A stretch of 9,807 nt of DNA from Planctomycetota bacterium (GCA_031278535.1 JAITKH010000099.1:1-9807), one strand, 5' to 3'. Shown: positions 1 through 7,051, numbered from the stretch's first letter. Translations and numbers: made by a program. The notes: a model not told the origin generated them from the sequence alone.

Positions 1-1222
1 TGGCGACGCTGACGATGATATAGGGAACCAGCTCCCGCACCACCTCGCCGATGGGAACCTTGGCGATGGCGGCGCCGGCGAACAGGCAAAGGCCATAGGG
101 CGGCGTCATCAGGCCCAGCATCAGGTTGAACACCATAATGACGCCGAAGTGGATGGGATGCACGCCGGCCTGGGTCGCGATGGGCGTGAGTATCGGCCCG
201 AGAATCAGGATGGCTGGAGCGGCGTCCATGACCATGCCCCAGCACAGCAGCAACACGTTGATCAGCAGGAGCAGGAGGATTGGCGCCAGCCTGGCGTCCT
301 GGATAACGGTGGACAGCTGCTGAGGCAGGCGCGTCACCGCGAGAATCCAGCCAAAAATGCCGGCCGTGCCGATAAGGAGGAATATCGAGGCGGTGTCGCG
401 GGCCACCCGCGCGCAGATGCGGAGCAGTGCGCGAAAAGAAAGGTTCCGATACAGCAGGAAACCAAGGAGCAGGGCATAAGCCACCGCCACCGCAGCCGCC
501 TCGGTGGGGGTGAAGACGCCCGACATGATGCCGCCCATGAGAATGGCGGGCATAATGACGGCGGGAACCGATTGGACAAGAACCGCCATGATCCGATCGA
601 AGCCGGATATCGACTCGTGGGAAAGGTAGTTGCGCCGCCGGGCGATGACAAAGGTCGCCAGCATCTGGATAACGCCGAGCAGTATGCCCGGAACCGCCCC
701 TCCCACCAGCAGGGCGCCGGTGGAGAGCTGGGTCACGGAAGCGAAAATGACTATCGGAATGCTGGGCGGAATGATGGGGCCCTGGACCGAGGAGGCGACG
801 GTGACGGCGGTGGAAAAGCCGGCGGAATAGCCGTTCTTGCGCATGGCGGGAATGAGTACGCTGCCCAGGCCAGCCACGTCGGCCAGAGCCGATCCGGAAC
901 AGCCGCCGAACATCATGCTGGCGAGGATATTGACCTGCGCCAGGCCGCCCCGAAAGCGGCCCACCAGGAGATTGGCCAAATCGATGATGCGATCGGTGAT
1001 CTTGCATTCGGCCATCACGTGCCCGGTCATGATGAAGAGGGGAACCGCCAGCAGGACGAAGGAGTTGACGCTCGTGAAGAATTGGTGCGCCATGGTGCGA
1101 AGCGACTGCCCGGAGACGATGAAATAGAACATGGCGGCTATGCCGGTGGAGAAGGAGAGCGGCACGCCCACGATGGCCAGGCCGCCGAACAGGATTATCA
1201 TGACAGTCAACGCAATGTCCAT
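1..1222 (-). CDS. dctM: TRAP transporter large permease subunit (DctM family), 3' end cut off
   Basis: This is the large membrane subunit of a tripartite ATP-independent periplasmic transporter, which moves a substrate (usually a carboxylate or sugar acid) across the inner membrane using a sodium or proton gradient. The frame opens at ATG 1222 (MDIALTVMIILFGG) and stays open to the window edge, giving 407 residues of a family usually near 425-430, so only a short C-terminal tail should be missing. The family core is visible: FGGCSGSALADVAGLGSVL (about residues 105-123), then PAMRKNGYSAGFSTAV and GPIIPPSIPIVIF (about 148-160), and NLMLGLMTPPYGLCLF near the end. Hydrophobic segments recur throughout. 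It starts 27 bp after dctQ, behind a modest AAAGG-type ribosome site, and is the third gene of dctPQM. The family is certain; the substrate is not readable from this subunit. Confidence 0.95.
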   Translation of the reverse strand, partial: MDIALTVMIILFGGLAIVGVPLSFSTGIAAMFYFIVSGQSLRTMAHQFFTSVNSFVLLAVPLFIMTGHVMAECKITDRIIDLANLLVGRFRGGLAQVNILASMMFGGCSGSALADVAGLGSVLIPAMRKNGYSAGFSTAVTVASSVQGPIIPPSIPIVIFASVTQLSTGALLVGGAVPGILLGVIQMLATFVIARRRNYLSHESISGFDRIMAVLVQSVPAVIMPAILMGGIMSGVFTPTEAAAVAVAYALLLGFLLYRNLSFRALLRICARVARDTASIFLLIGTAGIFGWILAVTRLPQQLSTVIQDARLAPILLLLLINVLLLCWGMVMDAAPAILILGPILTPIATQAGVHPIHFGVIMVFNLMLGLMTPPYGLCLFAGAAIAKVPIGEVVRELVPYIIVSVA

Positions 1223-1249
1223 GCCCCGCCTTTTCGTCGCGAAGGGAAA

Positions 1250-1795
1250 TCAGATGTCGTCGTCCATTTCCGGGACGTTGATGTTCATCAGCCAGCTTCG
1301 CCGGTAGGCGATAATGTCGGCGCTGTCCAGAATCAGCGCCAGCAGGGTGACGGCAGCGCCGAACGGAATTCCGAAAAACGGCCAGAAAAAGGATATCTCG
1401 AGTGAGGAAGTGCGCATCCATTCGTTTACCGCGGCGTAGCGGTAGCCGTACCAGACAAAGACGGCCATCAGCATCAGGACGGGAAGCCGGAGGATCAATT
1501 CATAGAGGAAAAGCCGGGGAGGATGGAATCTTCCATAGATGATGACCAACCGGGGATGCAGGTACCGGCGATAGGCCGAGGCGCAGCCAAGCATGGTGAT
1601 ATAGACCATCAGATACAGGACGGTTTCCTCCACCCAGTACAAAGGAAGGGAAAAAGCGTATCGAAACAGGACCTGGGCGAAAAGCATGACGAAAAGCGCC
1701 AGAAGCATGACGCCAAGCAGAAAATTCACTCCCCTGAACAGGAAGATGAGGATGCGTTCGATACGGTTGAATCCGGAGCCGGAACCGCCTTCCAT
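1250..1795 (-). CDS. dctQ: TRAP transporter small permease subunit (DctQ family)
   Basis: The 181-residue product is the small four-helix membrane subunit of the TRAP transporter; it pairs with DctM to form the membrane complex. Hydrophobic segments lie at about residues 14-45, 55-75, 98-118 and 138-163. The usual DctQ signature is present: QVLFRYAFSLPLYWVEE (about 41-57), with the conserved Arg and the W-x-E-E element, then YLMVYITMLGCASAYRR and the H-P element at 80-81. The start at 1795 follows an AGGGAAGGG purine tract. The gene lies 60 bp after dctP, a gap filled by a stem-loop, and 27 bp before dctM. The C-terminal tail is acidic (PEMDDDI), which is unremarkable. The gene order P-Q-M matches common TRAP operons. 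Confidence 0.93.
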   Translation of the reverse strand: MEGGSGSGFNRIERILIFLFRGVNFLLGVMLLALFVMLFAQVLFRYAFSLPLYWVEETVLYLMVYITMLGCASAYRRYLHPRLVIIYGRFHPPRLFLYELILRLPVLMLMAVFVWYGYRYAAVNEWMRTSSLEISFFWPFFGIPFGAAVTLLALILDSADIIAYRRSWLMNINVPEMDDDI

Positions 1796-1815
1796 GTTTT
1801 CCCTTCCCTGTTGCA

Positions 1816-1842
1816 GGAGGGGCGGGATAGCCCCGCCTCTCC
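1816..1842 (-). other. Stem-loop between dctP and dctQ
   Basis: On the minus strand GGAGAGGCGGG pairs with CCCGCCCCTCC around the loop GCTAT, giving an 11-bp stem with one A-C mismatch. No T-tract follows; the dctQ ribosome site comes next. This does not look like an intrinsic terminator. A role in mRNA processing or in protecting the dctP message is an inference from its place directly after a binding-protein gene. Confidence 0.6.
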
Positions 1843-1855
1843 CGGATGTGCGCCG

Positions 1856-2908
1856 TCAATAAATCAAATTGTAGTAGCTGTCCTGGATGCGCTGGATTTC
1901 CTTCTGCAAATCGTCAAGAACCTTGCCGCCGCCTTCGACATTCTCGCGGAACCAGGCGAATGCCGGCTCCTGCATGGTCTTCTTGAATTCCGCCAGTTCC
2001 TCCGGGGTGGGCTGATATATCTCCATGCCTTTTTCGATCAGCTGCCTGGAGTCGATAATGTCGTAGAGCGGGGCGATCGCCTCGGAACCGACCTTGGCTT
2101 CGTCCGCCGCTTTCATGACGGCGTACTGGAGTTCCCTGGGCAGGCTCTTGAACCATTCGACGTTATACACGACCGCTCCCACCAAATGGACGTGGCCGGT
2201 AAGGGTGATATACTTTTGTACCTCGTGGTAATTCGAGGATCGGATGGTCGCCAGGGGATTCTCCTGGCCATCCACAACGCCGGTCTGCAGACTGGTGTAG
2301 ACTTCGAGCCAGGGGATCGGCGTCGCCTGGGCTCCGGTGGCGTTGAACATGAGGATATGGGGCCTGACCTGCATGGTGCGGATTTTGAGGCCCTTGATGT
2401 CGGCCATCGTCCTCACCGGCCGCCTGCTGTTGGTGACATGGCGGTAGGCCTGGGGCATGAAGAACAGGATGCCCACCCCGGTCGTGTCCTCGAGCTCCTT
2501 AAGAATGGATTTCATGAAGGGGTTGTCGCGGCGGTAGAGATCCTGCGCCACCTTCATGTCGGGCATGACATAGGGCAGATCCGTAAAGGTGATTTTCGGG
2601 AACAGATTGGCCATGACGCCCATGGCGAGTTCGTCGCCCTGCAGTTCGCCGGACTTGACCTGCTGGAGTCCGGAAAGCTGATCGCCCAGCTGTCCGTCCG
2701 GGAATACTTGGACGTCCAGGGCGCCGTTGGCATACAGTTCGGCCTTGGCTTCGAAAATGGCCAATCCGGCCGAGGCGGGAAGGGCCATCGGATTGGCCGG
2801 ATTGCCGCTGGCAATCTTCATCACATATTGGGCCGCTCCCGCCGTCCCGGCGAGGATCAGGCCCAACGCCAGAGCGAACGGCGCAATCAGGTTTTTACGG
2901 AAACACAT
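1856..2908 (-). CDS. dctP: TRAP transporter periplasmic solute-binding protein (DctP family)
   Basis: This 350-residue protein is the extracytoplasmic receptor that delivers substrate to DctQM. The open frame extends upstream to 3010, but the start at 2908 (MCFRKNLIAPFALALG) is preferred because AGGAGG lies 6 bp before it and a signal peptide follows at once, with likely cleavage after AGA-A near residue 26. Family landmarks are clear: FPDGQLGDQ (69-77), YRHVTNSRRPV (155-165), IKGLKIRTM (171-179) and SLQTGVVDGQENPL (206-219). By comparison with SiaP, R177 would be the Arg that clamps the substrate carboxylate, N217 its conserved partner, and R156 a second possible contact; the R177-N217 spacing of 40 equals SiaP R147-N187 as I remember it. 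A carboxylate substrate is therefore likely, identity unknown. It follows tctC after 138 bp carrying two stem-loops. Confidence 0.95.
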   Translation of the reverse strand: MCFRKNLIAPFALALGLILAGTAGAAQYVMKIASGNPANPMALPASAGLAIFEAKAELYANGALDVQVFPDGQLGDQLSGLQQVKSGELQGDELAMGVMANLFPKITFTDLPYVMPDMKVAQDLYRRDNPFMKSILKELEDTTGVGILFFMPQAYRHVTNSRRPVRTMADIKGLKIRTMQVRPHILMFNATGAQATPIPWLEVYTSLQTGVVDGQENPLATIRSSNYHEVQKYITLTGHVHLVGAVVYNVEWFKSLPRELQYAVMKAADEAKVGSEAIAPLYDIIDSRQLIEKGMEIYQPTPEELAEFKKTMQEPAFAWFRENVEGGGKVLDDLQKEIQRIQDSYYNLIY

Positions 2909-2934
2909 GGCATTCCTCCTCGATGGGAACAGAT

Positions 2935-2958
2935 GACGACCGCCCGGCAGCGGCCGTC
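2935..2958 (-). other. Stem-loop upstream of dctP
   Basis: GACGACCGC and GCGGCCGTC flank the 6-base loop CCGGCA, giving a 9-bp stem with one mismatched position. It lies 27 bp upstream of the dctP start, just before the ribosome site, and is the second of two hairpins in the tctC-dctP gap as transcribed. No T-tract follows. Confidence 0.45.
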
Positions 2959-2980
2959 GATCAGGATTTGAAGAACGGTC

Positions 2981-3015
2981 GCCGGACGGCCGGGAAGGCG
3001 CCCCGGCCATCCGGC
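2981..3015 (-). other. Strong stem-loop between tctC and dctP
   Basis: GCCGGACGGCCGGG pairs with CCCGGCCATCCGGC around a 7-base loop, a 14-bp GC-rich stem with a single mismatch. It lies 31 bp after the tctC stop. Neither strand has a T-run after it, so it is not a canonical intrinsic terminator. It separates the two transporter sets and could shield the tctC message from 3' decay or cause partial termination; both roles are inferred. Confidence 0.65.
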
Positions 3016-3046
3016 TTTCACGCCCCGTGGCGCACCAGATTCGGAA

Positions 3047-4003
3047 TCACTGGCCGGTCAGCGCCTTCTCGTATTCCTTGTACAGGGTAATCTGGCTGTT
3101 GATGTATTGTACGGCCTCGTCGGGCGTCATGTAGCTTGCGTTCACAAAGTTCTTTTTGCAATCGGCAATGTAGTCCGGATTCTCCGCCACTTTTTTCGAC
3201 GCGGCATTGAAGCGATCAATTATCGCCTTCGGAGTGCCCTTCGGGAAGACCATGTAAAAGAATTTGTCGAATACCAGGTTATAGCCGGAATCGGCAAAGG
3301 TGGTGACGTTCTCGGCTCCGGCCAGGCGCTGATCGGAAAGGATGCCGATGCACTTGACCTCTCCCTTGTCGATGTACTGCTTCATCAAGGCGTATTGGGT
3401 GCCGATGACGTCGATCCGGCCGCCCAGGAGAGCGGTGGTCTTCTCGGCGGCGGTGCCGGCGTCGACAATGTTGAAATCGGCTCCGGAGGCTTCGGCCAGC
3501 GCCAGGATATGAAGGTGAGTGAAGGAGCCGCTCTCGGTGCCAAAGCTCACCTCGCCCGGATGGGCTTTGGCGTAAGCGACCAATTCCCTGATGTCGTTAT
3601 AGGGCGTTTTGACGTTGGAGGCGAAACAGTTCGACTTGTCGATGACCGGCATGCCAGCAACCTCGAAGCCCTCGGGAATGGAATAGTCCATCATCTCCAT
3701 GATGTGGGCAATCAGCGCCCCGCTGTGGTAGAACAGGGCCCGATAGCCGTCCGGCTTGGCCTGTTTGACGTTGTTGAGGCCGATGGTGCCGGCGGCTCCC
3801 GCCATGTTCACCACCGGCATAGACTGGCCGAGCTCCTTTTCGAGATACTTGAGAAACACCCGGCAATTGGTGTCGGTGTCGCCGCCGGGACTGGTCGGGA
3901 CCACGATTTCAACGGGCTTTTCCGGCCAGGTTCCCGCCAAGGCGGCGGTTCCGGCCAGAGCGATGATCGCCAGAAGCGACGCGAATTTTCCGATTGTCCT
4001 CAT
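3047..4003 (-). CDS. tctC: Tripartite tricarboxylate transporter solute-binding protein (TctC/Bug family)
   Basis: The 318-residue periplasmic receptor of a TctCBA-type carboxylate transporter. An in-frame extension reaches 4105, but the start at 4003 (MRTIGKFASLLAIIAL) is chosen because AGGAGG lies 6 bp upstream and a typical signal peptide follows, with cleavage likely after ALA at residue 23. Mature-protein landmarks of the Bug fold are present: WPEKPVEIVVPTSPGGDTDT (26-45), where the PGG-D/T loop lines the ligand pocket; the element AGAAGTIGLNNVKQAKPDGY (68-87); GTESGSFTHL (155-164), the second ligand-carboxylate loop; and TTALLGGRIDVIG (189-201). Family members bind citrate, other di- and tricarboxylates, aromatic acids or amino acids, so the ligand is open. 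tctC follows tctA at 82 bp, which is less usual than tctC-first orders, and is flanked by stem-loops. Confidence 0.94.
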   Translation of the reverse strand: MRTIGKFASLLAIIALAGTAALAGTWPEKPVEIVVPTSPGGDTDTNCRVFLKYLEKELGQSMPVVNMAGAAGTIGLNNVKQAKPDGYRALFYHSGALIAHIMEMMDYSIPEGFEVAGMPVIDKSNCFASNVKTPYNDIRELVAYAKAHPGEVSFGTESGSFTHLHILALAEASGADFNIVDAGTAAEKTTALLGGRIDVIGTQYALMKQYIDKGEVKCIGILSDQRLAGAENVTTFADSGYNLVFDKFFYMVFPKGTPKAIIDRFNAASKKVAENPDYIADCKKNFVNASYMTPDEAVQYINSQITLYKEYEKALTGQ

Positions 4004-4041
4004 ACCTTTCCTCCTGATTGAAAAGTTCCTTGACCGCATAT

Positions 4042-4064
4042 CCGCCCGGATTCCGGCCGGACGG
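4042..4064 (-). other. Stem-loop between tctA and tctC
   Basis: In minus-strand RNA CCGUCCGG pairs with CCGGGCGG around a 7-base loop, an 8-bp stem with one G-U pair. It lies in the 82-bp gap between tctA and tctC, upstream of the tctC ribosome site. No T-tract follows. It may mark a processing point that separates permease and binding-protein messages (inference). Confidence 0.5.
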
Positions 4065-4085
4065 CGAGAAAACCTGCGTTTCGAT

Positions 4086-5606
4086 TCAGCTTTTGGAGCT
4101 GGCACCGTCTTTCCGGATATATTGCCTGTATACAGTGAACGCCAGCGAGAGAAACGCCAGGGCGAGGAAAAAATTGCAGATGTTGGAGGAGAAGATGGCG
4201 AAGAAATCGTTTTTGGAAAGCATCAGGCCCCGGCGCAGGTTGGTCTCGGCCATGGGGCCGAGGATGAAGCCGAGGATGAAGGGGGGCAGCGGCACCCGGA
4301 AAACGTTGAAGCCGAAACCGATGATGCCGAAGAGGATGACGGCCCAAATGTCGAACACCCGGTTGTTCAGGCCAAATGCCCCTACGGCGCAGAGGCAGAA
4401 GATGACAGGGAGGAGGATGTTCTTGGGAATGGCCAACAGTTTGACAAAAATCCGCAGGCCATAAAATTCCATGAATAGCATGATGATTGCGGAGACGATA
4501 AGGGCGGCGAAGATGCCGTACACCAGTTCCGGTTTTTCGTCGAATAGCATGGGGCCGGGGGTGATGCCGTGAATCATCAGTCCGCCCAGGAGCATGGCGG
4601 TGACCGTGTCCCCCGGGATGCCGAGGGTGAGAAGCGGAATGAGCGCCCCCCCGATCGAGGCGTTGTTGGCAGTTTCGGGAGCCACTATGCCGTCTATTAT
4701 TCCGGTCCCGAAAAGCTCCGGGTGTTTCGACTGGTTCTTTGCCACCGAATAGGAGAGAATGTTCGAGGTGCCGCCGCCGATGCCGGGGAGGATGCCGATG
4801 CCGATGCCGATCAGGGCGGAGCGGAGCATGTTCCATTGTTGGCCGACAAATTCGGCCCAGGAAAAGCCGAACCCCCGGATGTGGCGCATGTCGGGTTCCC
4901 GGATCTCCGCTTCGGCGGCCTCCAGCCTGGCCGTCCGGGCGGCGGCGATGATCTCACCCACGGCGAAGAGGCCGATCATGGCCGGAAGGATGTCGAAGCC
5001 GGACATCAGTTCCTGGGACCCGAAGGTGAAACGCCGGGAACTGTCGATGGGAGCCATGCCGATGGTGGCGAACATGAACCCGAAGGCGCCGGAAAAAACG
5101 CCCTTGATCACCGAATCGCCGGAAAGGGTGGCGATCATGGTGAGCGAGAAGATGGCGATGGAAAAATACTCGAAAAAGCCGAAGCGGATGGCGAGGCGGG
5201 CGAGATTGGGAGCGATGAACATCAGGGCGAGGATGGAAAGAAGCGTTCCAATGAAGGAGAAGACGATGCCGACGCCCAGCGCCTTGGCGGCCTGCCCCTT
5301 GGCCGCCAGCGGATGTCCGTCGAAACAGGTGGCGACGGAGGAGGGCGTACCGGGAATGTGAAGAAGAATGGCGGAAATAAGGCCGCCCGAAACGCCGCCG
5401 ATGAACAGGGCCATAAGCAGGGTCATGGCATTTCCCGGATTCATCCCGTAGGTGACGGGGAGGAAAAGGGCGACCGCCATGGTGGCGGAAAGCCCGGGGA
5501 TGGCGCCGAAGATTATGCCCACGGCCACGCCGACGACCATCAGCAGGATGCTGAAAGGAGTCGAGACGCCGGCAAAGCCGTTGATGATCAGTTCGGATAC
5601 GGACAT
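4086..5606 (-). CDS. tctA: Tripartite tricarboxylate transporter large permease (TctA family)
   Basis: This 506-residue protein is the large membrane subunit of the TTT transporter and carries out ion-coupled substrate translocation. The frame is open to 5792, but the start at 5606 (MSVSELIINGFAG) is preferred: AAGGA lies about 7 bp before it, it sits 17 bp after the tctB stop, and TctA proteins are near 500 residues. Both family repeats are clear: GAIPGLSATMAVALFLPVTY (34-53) and IPGTPSSVATCFDGHPLA (84-101) in the first half, and GILPGIGGGTSNILSYSVAK (271-290), APETANNASIGGALIPLL (309-326) and GIPGDTVTAMLLGG (329-342) in the second. Hydrophobic segments continue to about residue 493, followed by a polar tail. 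With tctB upstream and tctC downstream the transporter is complete. Confidence 0.96.
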   Translation of the reverse strand: MSVSELIINGFAGVSTPFSILLMVVGVAVGIIFGAIPGLSATMAVALFLPVTYGMNPGNAMTLLMALFIGGVSGGLISAILLHIPGTPSSVATCFDGHPLAAKGQAAKALGVGIVFSFIGTLLSILALMFIAPNLARLAIRFGFFEYFSIAIFSLTMIATLSGDSVIKGVFSGAFGFMFATIGMAPIDSSRRFTFGSQELMSGFDILPAMIGLFAVGEIIAAARTARLEAAEAEIREPDMRHIRGFGFSWAEFVGQQWNMLRSALIGIGIGILPGIGGGTSNILSYSVAKNQSKHPELFGTGIIDGIVAPETANNASIGGALIPLLTLGIPGDTVTAMLLGGLMIHGITPGPMLFDEKPELVYGIFAALIVSAIIMLFMEFYGLRIFVKLLAIPKNILLPVIFCLCAVGAFGLNNRVFDIWAVILFGIIGFGFNVFRVPLPPFILGFILGPMAETNLRRGLMLSKNDFFAIFSSNICNFFLALAFLSLAFTVYRQYIRKDGASSKS

Positions 5607-5623
5607 GCCGCGTTCCTTTGCCG

Positions 5624-6157
5624 TCAATTGAAGAACGAGATTCCCGACAAAATCCCCTGCGGAAGGGTAAGGGTCAACCCCCGCCGAAAGACCAGGTAAA
5701 TAACCGCGGCCGAGAGGACCGAGACGACGGCGAAGAGAACGGGCCGCGCCTTTCCCCTCGGGGTGAGCACCAGCATCTGCAGAAACATGCAAGCGGTGGA
5801 AGCGATCACGAAACCGAGAAGATTGAAGACGAAGGCATAGGCGATGATGACGACGAAGGTCAGGGCGACCGGCCAGAGGCTGAGCATTTCCTCCCGGCCG
5901 ACAAAGACGGCGGGGACGTTTCCTGCCGCGTTCTCGCGGCGGGCCTTGAGCAGCACCCCCACCCCCCGGATAATTTGAACGGCGGCGAGGAAGGCCACCA
6001 GTGCGCCAAGGATTTCCGGAACCAGCCTGGCGGTGACTCTGACCTGGCTCCGGATGCGGATGAACTGGATGTTGTAGAGATAGACGGCGGCGATGGCAAG
6101 CATGATTGCGCCGACGATAATCTCCCGGTTGCGCTGAAAGAATGTATTATGCTTCAT
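5624..6157 (-). CDS. tctB: Tripartite tricarboxylate transporter small permease (TctB family)
   Basis: The 177-residue small membrane subunit of the TTT transporter. The frame extends to 6244, but that extension is polar and proline- and arginine-rich; the start at 6157 (MKHNTFFQRNREIIVG) follows a purine tract GGGGGAAGGGAG and gives the usual TctB length. Hydrophobic segments are at about residues 12-31, 45-67, 95-112, 114-132 and 137-157. The N-terminal segment followed by ARLVPEILGALVAFLA fits the TctB pattern, where an Arg-Leu/Phe-Pro element opens the second helix. TctB sequences diverge widely, so the call leans partly on the 17-bp distance to tctA. It is the first gene after the promoter at 6340-6367, with a leader of about 175 bases. 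Confidence 0.88.
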   Translation of the reverse strand: MKHNTFFQRNREIIVGAIMLAIAAVYLYNIQFIRIRSQVRVTARLVPEILGALVAFLAAVQIIRGVGVLLKARRENAAGNVPAVFVGREEMLSLWPVALTFVVIIAYAFVFNLLGFVIASTACMFLQMLVLTPRGKARPVLFAVVSVLSAAVIYLVFRRGLTLTLPQGILSGISFFN

Positions 6158-6282
6158 CTCCCTTCCCCCTGTACGCCGCCCCGGGAGAACGGCGCTGTGT
6201 ACCGGCAAACGAGCAGGCGAATCGTGGAACGAAGCATCGGGCAATGAAATCAGGATAACTTATTATATACTGTCGCGGATTA

Positions 6283-6328
6283 GAATTGTGAAAACGTCCC
6301 TCCCCCGGAGGGTGAAAATCACAATTTC
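6283..6328 (-). promoter_or_regulatory. Nested inverted repeat in the tctB leader (possible operator pair and RNA hairpin)
   Basis: The outer arms are GAATTGTGA (6283-6291) and TCACAATTTC (6319-6328), complementary apart from one bulged base. The inner arms CCCTCC (6298-6303) and GGAGGG (6307-6312) are perfect around a 3-base loop, and six unpaired positions lie between outer and inner stems on each side. The whole element lies downstream of the predicted start near 6333, so it would be transcribed. The outer arm is part of the 15-bp motif repeated at 9358-9372, which argues for protein binding; the inner stem argues for RNA folding. The two may coexist. Confidence 0.6.
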
Positions 6329-6329
6329 A
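6315..6329 (-). promoter_or_regulatory. Putative operator, copy 1 of a 15-bp motif (transporter promoter)
   Basis: Plus-strand AAAATCACAATTTCA is identical to 9358-9372. It begins 11 bp after the -10 hexamer and would cover roughly +4 to +18, a place where a bound protein would block initiation or early elongation. With the G at 6314, the 15 bp 6314-6328 are an imperfect palindrome (GAAA...TTTC). The regulator is not in the window. Confidence 0.6.
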
Positions 6330-6339
6330 AGTCTTCAGC

Positions 6340-6367
6340 AGTATAGTCGCTTTTATCCGGGCGTCAA
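6340..6367 (-). promoter_or_regulatory. Sigma70-type promoter for tctBAC-dctPQM
   Basis: On the minus strand TTGACG (6362-6367) and TATACT (6340-6345) are separated by 16 bp, close to the TTGACA/TATAAT consensus. The predicted start is near 6333. The next gene downstream is tctB, whose start at 6157 leaves a long leader containing the inverted repeat at 6283-6328. No comparable promoter was found between tctC and dctP, so this may serve all six transporter genes. Confidence 0.7.
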
Positions 6368-6380
6368 CTATATTTTTGCG

Positions 6381-6464
6381 GAGGAAAACCTGTGGTCCAA
6401 GGCTTACGCCTCTGAATTTTCAATAAAACCACCCTGTTTGAGGAAAACGAGCAATGTTTTCCTC
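6381..6464 (-). repeat. Three copies of GAGGAAAAC upstream of the tctB promoter
   Basis: GAGGAAAAC occurs at 6381-6389 and 6440-6448 on the plus strand, and inverted (GTTTTCCTC) at 6456-6464. The last two form a perfect 9-bp inverted repeat with a 7-base centre. The first copy lies about 14 bp upstream of the -35 box. The layout would fit an activator or other regulator binding upstream of the promoter, but the hairpin alone could also be structural. No T-tract follows on either strand, so it is not a standard terminator. Confidence 0.5.
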
Positions 6465-7003
6465 GACGCCTTGCCGCCGTGAAAATCGAGTTGGACGGAA
6501 CGCACCGTTCAGTTGAGAGCGCTACATGGCTGGGAATGGAGTGGTTTTGGCCGGGAAGATAGGGGTTCGAGGCTGTTTTCGAGGCATTTTTCCTTCGCTT
6601 GCGTCATTTTTTCGATGTTGGGAGACAGGAAGGCTTTTCCCCGTCGGCCGGCGGCGCGTTGTTGGCGGCGGAATGGATACTTTGTCCTGGCGGACGAACC
6701 ATCACCGGCATCTACCCCTTCGCCGACCCACAGCGTAAAACCACGTTGCCGTCCGCCACTATTCCTTCCGCGCCGTCTCCTGGCCGAAGGCAAGCCGTTC
6801 GCCTGTTGGGCACGATTCTTTGCCAGTCATCTTGCCGCCCGCCAAAAGACACCGCTCCTCGCCATCGACGACGCCAACCGCAAGAAGATCGGGCGCGAGA
6901 CAAATGGCGACAGAGTCTGCCGGAACGCCGTCCGCTCCACGACTTCCGGGACAGCCTTCCGTCGGGCGTTCGCAGTATGTCCCACCGGCATGATCATCCA
7001 TCC
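6465..7003. other. Region without a convincing gene
   Basis: Open frames exist on both strands here, but they are rich in Arg, Pro and Ser, lack good ribosome sites, overlap one another and show no family motif that I recognise. A short direct repeat TTCGAGGC is at 6566-6573 and 6578-6585. The stretch may be a decayed gene or plain intergenic DNA between the dehydrogenase stop and the transporter promoter. I see no tRNA, rRNA or insertion-sequence ends. Confidence 0.5.
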
Positions 7004-7041
7004 TCCGGCAATGCCGGAAGGAGCGGGACGGGCACCGTCCC
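7004..7041 (-). other. Two tandem stem-loops after the dehydrogenase gene
   Basis: Downstream of the dehydrogenase stop, GGGACGG/CCGTCCC (7025-7041, loop of 3) and TCCGGC/GCCGGA (7004-7018, loop of 3) form perfect stems of 7 and 6 bp, separated by 6 bp. Neither is followed by a T-run on the minus strand. They are the best candidate for the 3' end of the catabolic transcript, by Rho-linked termination or end protection (inference). Confidence 0.5.
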
Positions 7042-7051
7042 CGGATCAGGC

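Noticed and set aside
2981..3015. Intrinsic terminator separating tctC from dctP
   Set aside because: The stem is strong, but no T-tract follows on the minus strand.
149..6247. Long open frames on the plus strand opposite the transporter genes
   Set aside because: They are antisense to genes with unmistakable family motifs, have low-complexity Gly/Asp/His/Arg-rich composition and lack ribosome sites; they follow from GC-rich codon use on the other strand.
6262..6267. Perfect TATAAT on the minus strand closer to tctB
   Set aside because: No acceptable -35 hexamer at 16-18 bp and no extended -10 TG. It lies inside the leader of the better promoter, though a secondary start cannot be excluded.
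6284..6326. CRP (cAMP receptor) or true lac-type operator
   Set aside because: CRP needs TGTGA-N6-TCACA; here the paired cores are far apart. A lac-type site needs two half-sites across a short centre, whereas the arms here are 27 bp apart.
6440..6464. Intrinsic terminator for the dehydrogenase unit
   Set aside because: The 9-bp inverted repeat is perfect but has no T-run after it on either strand, and it is nearly 600 bp beyond the stop codon.
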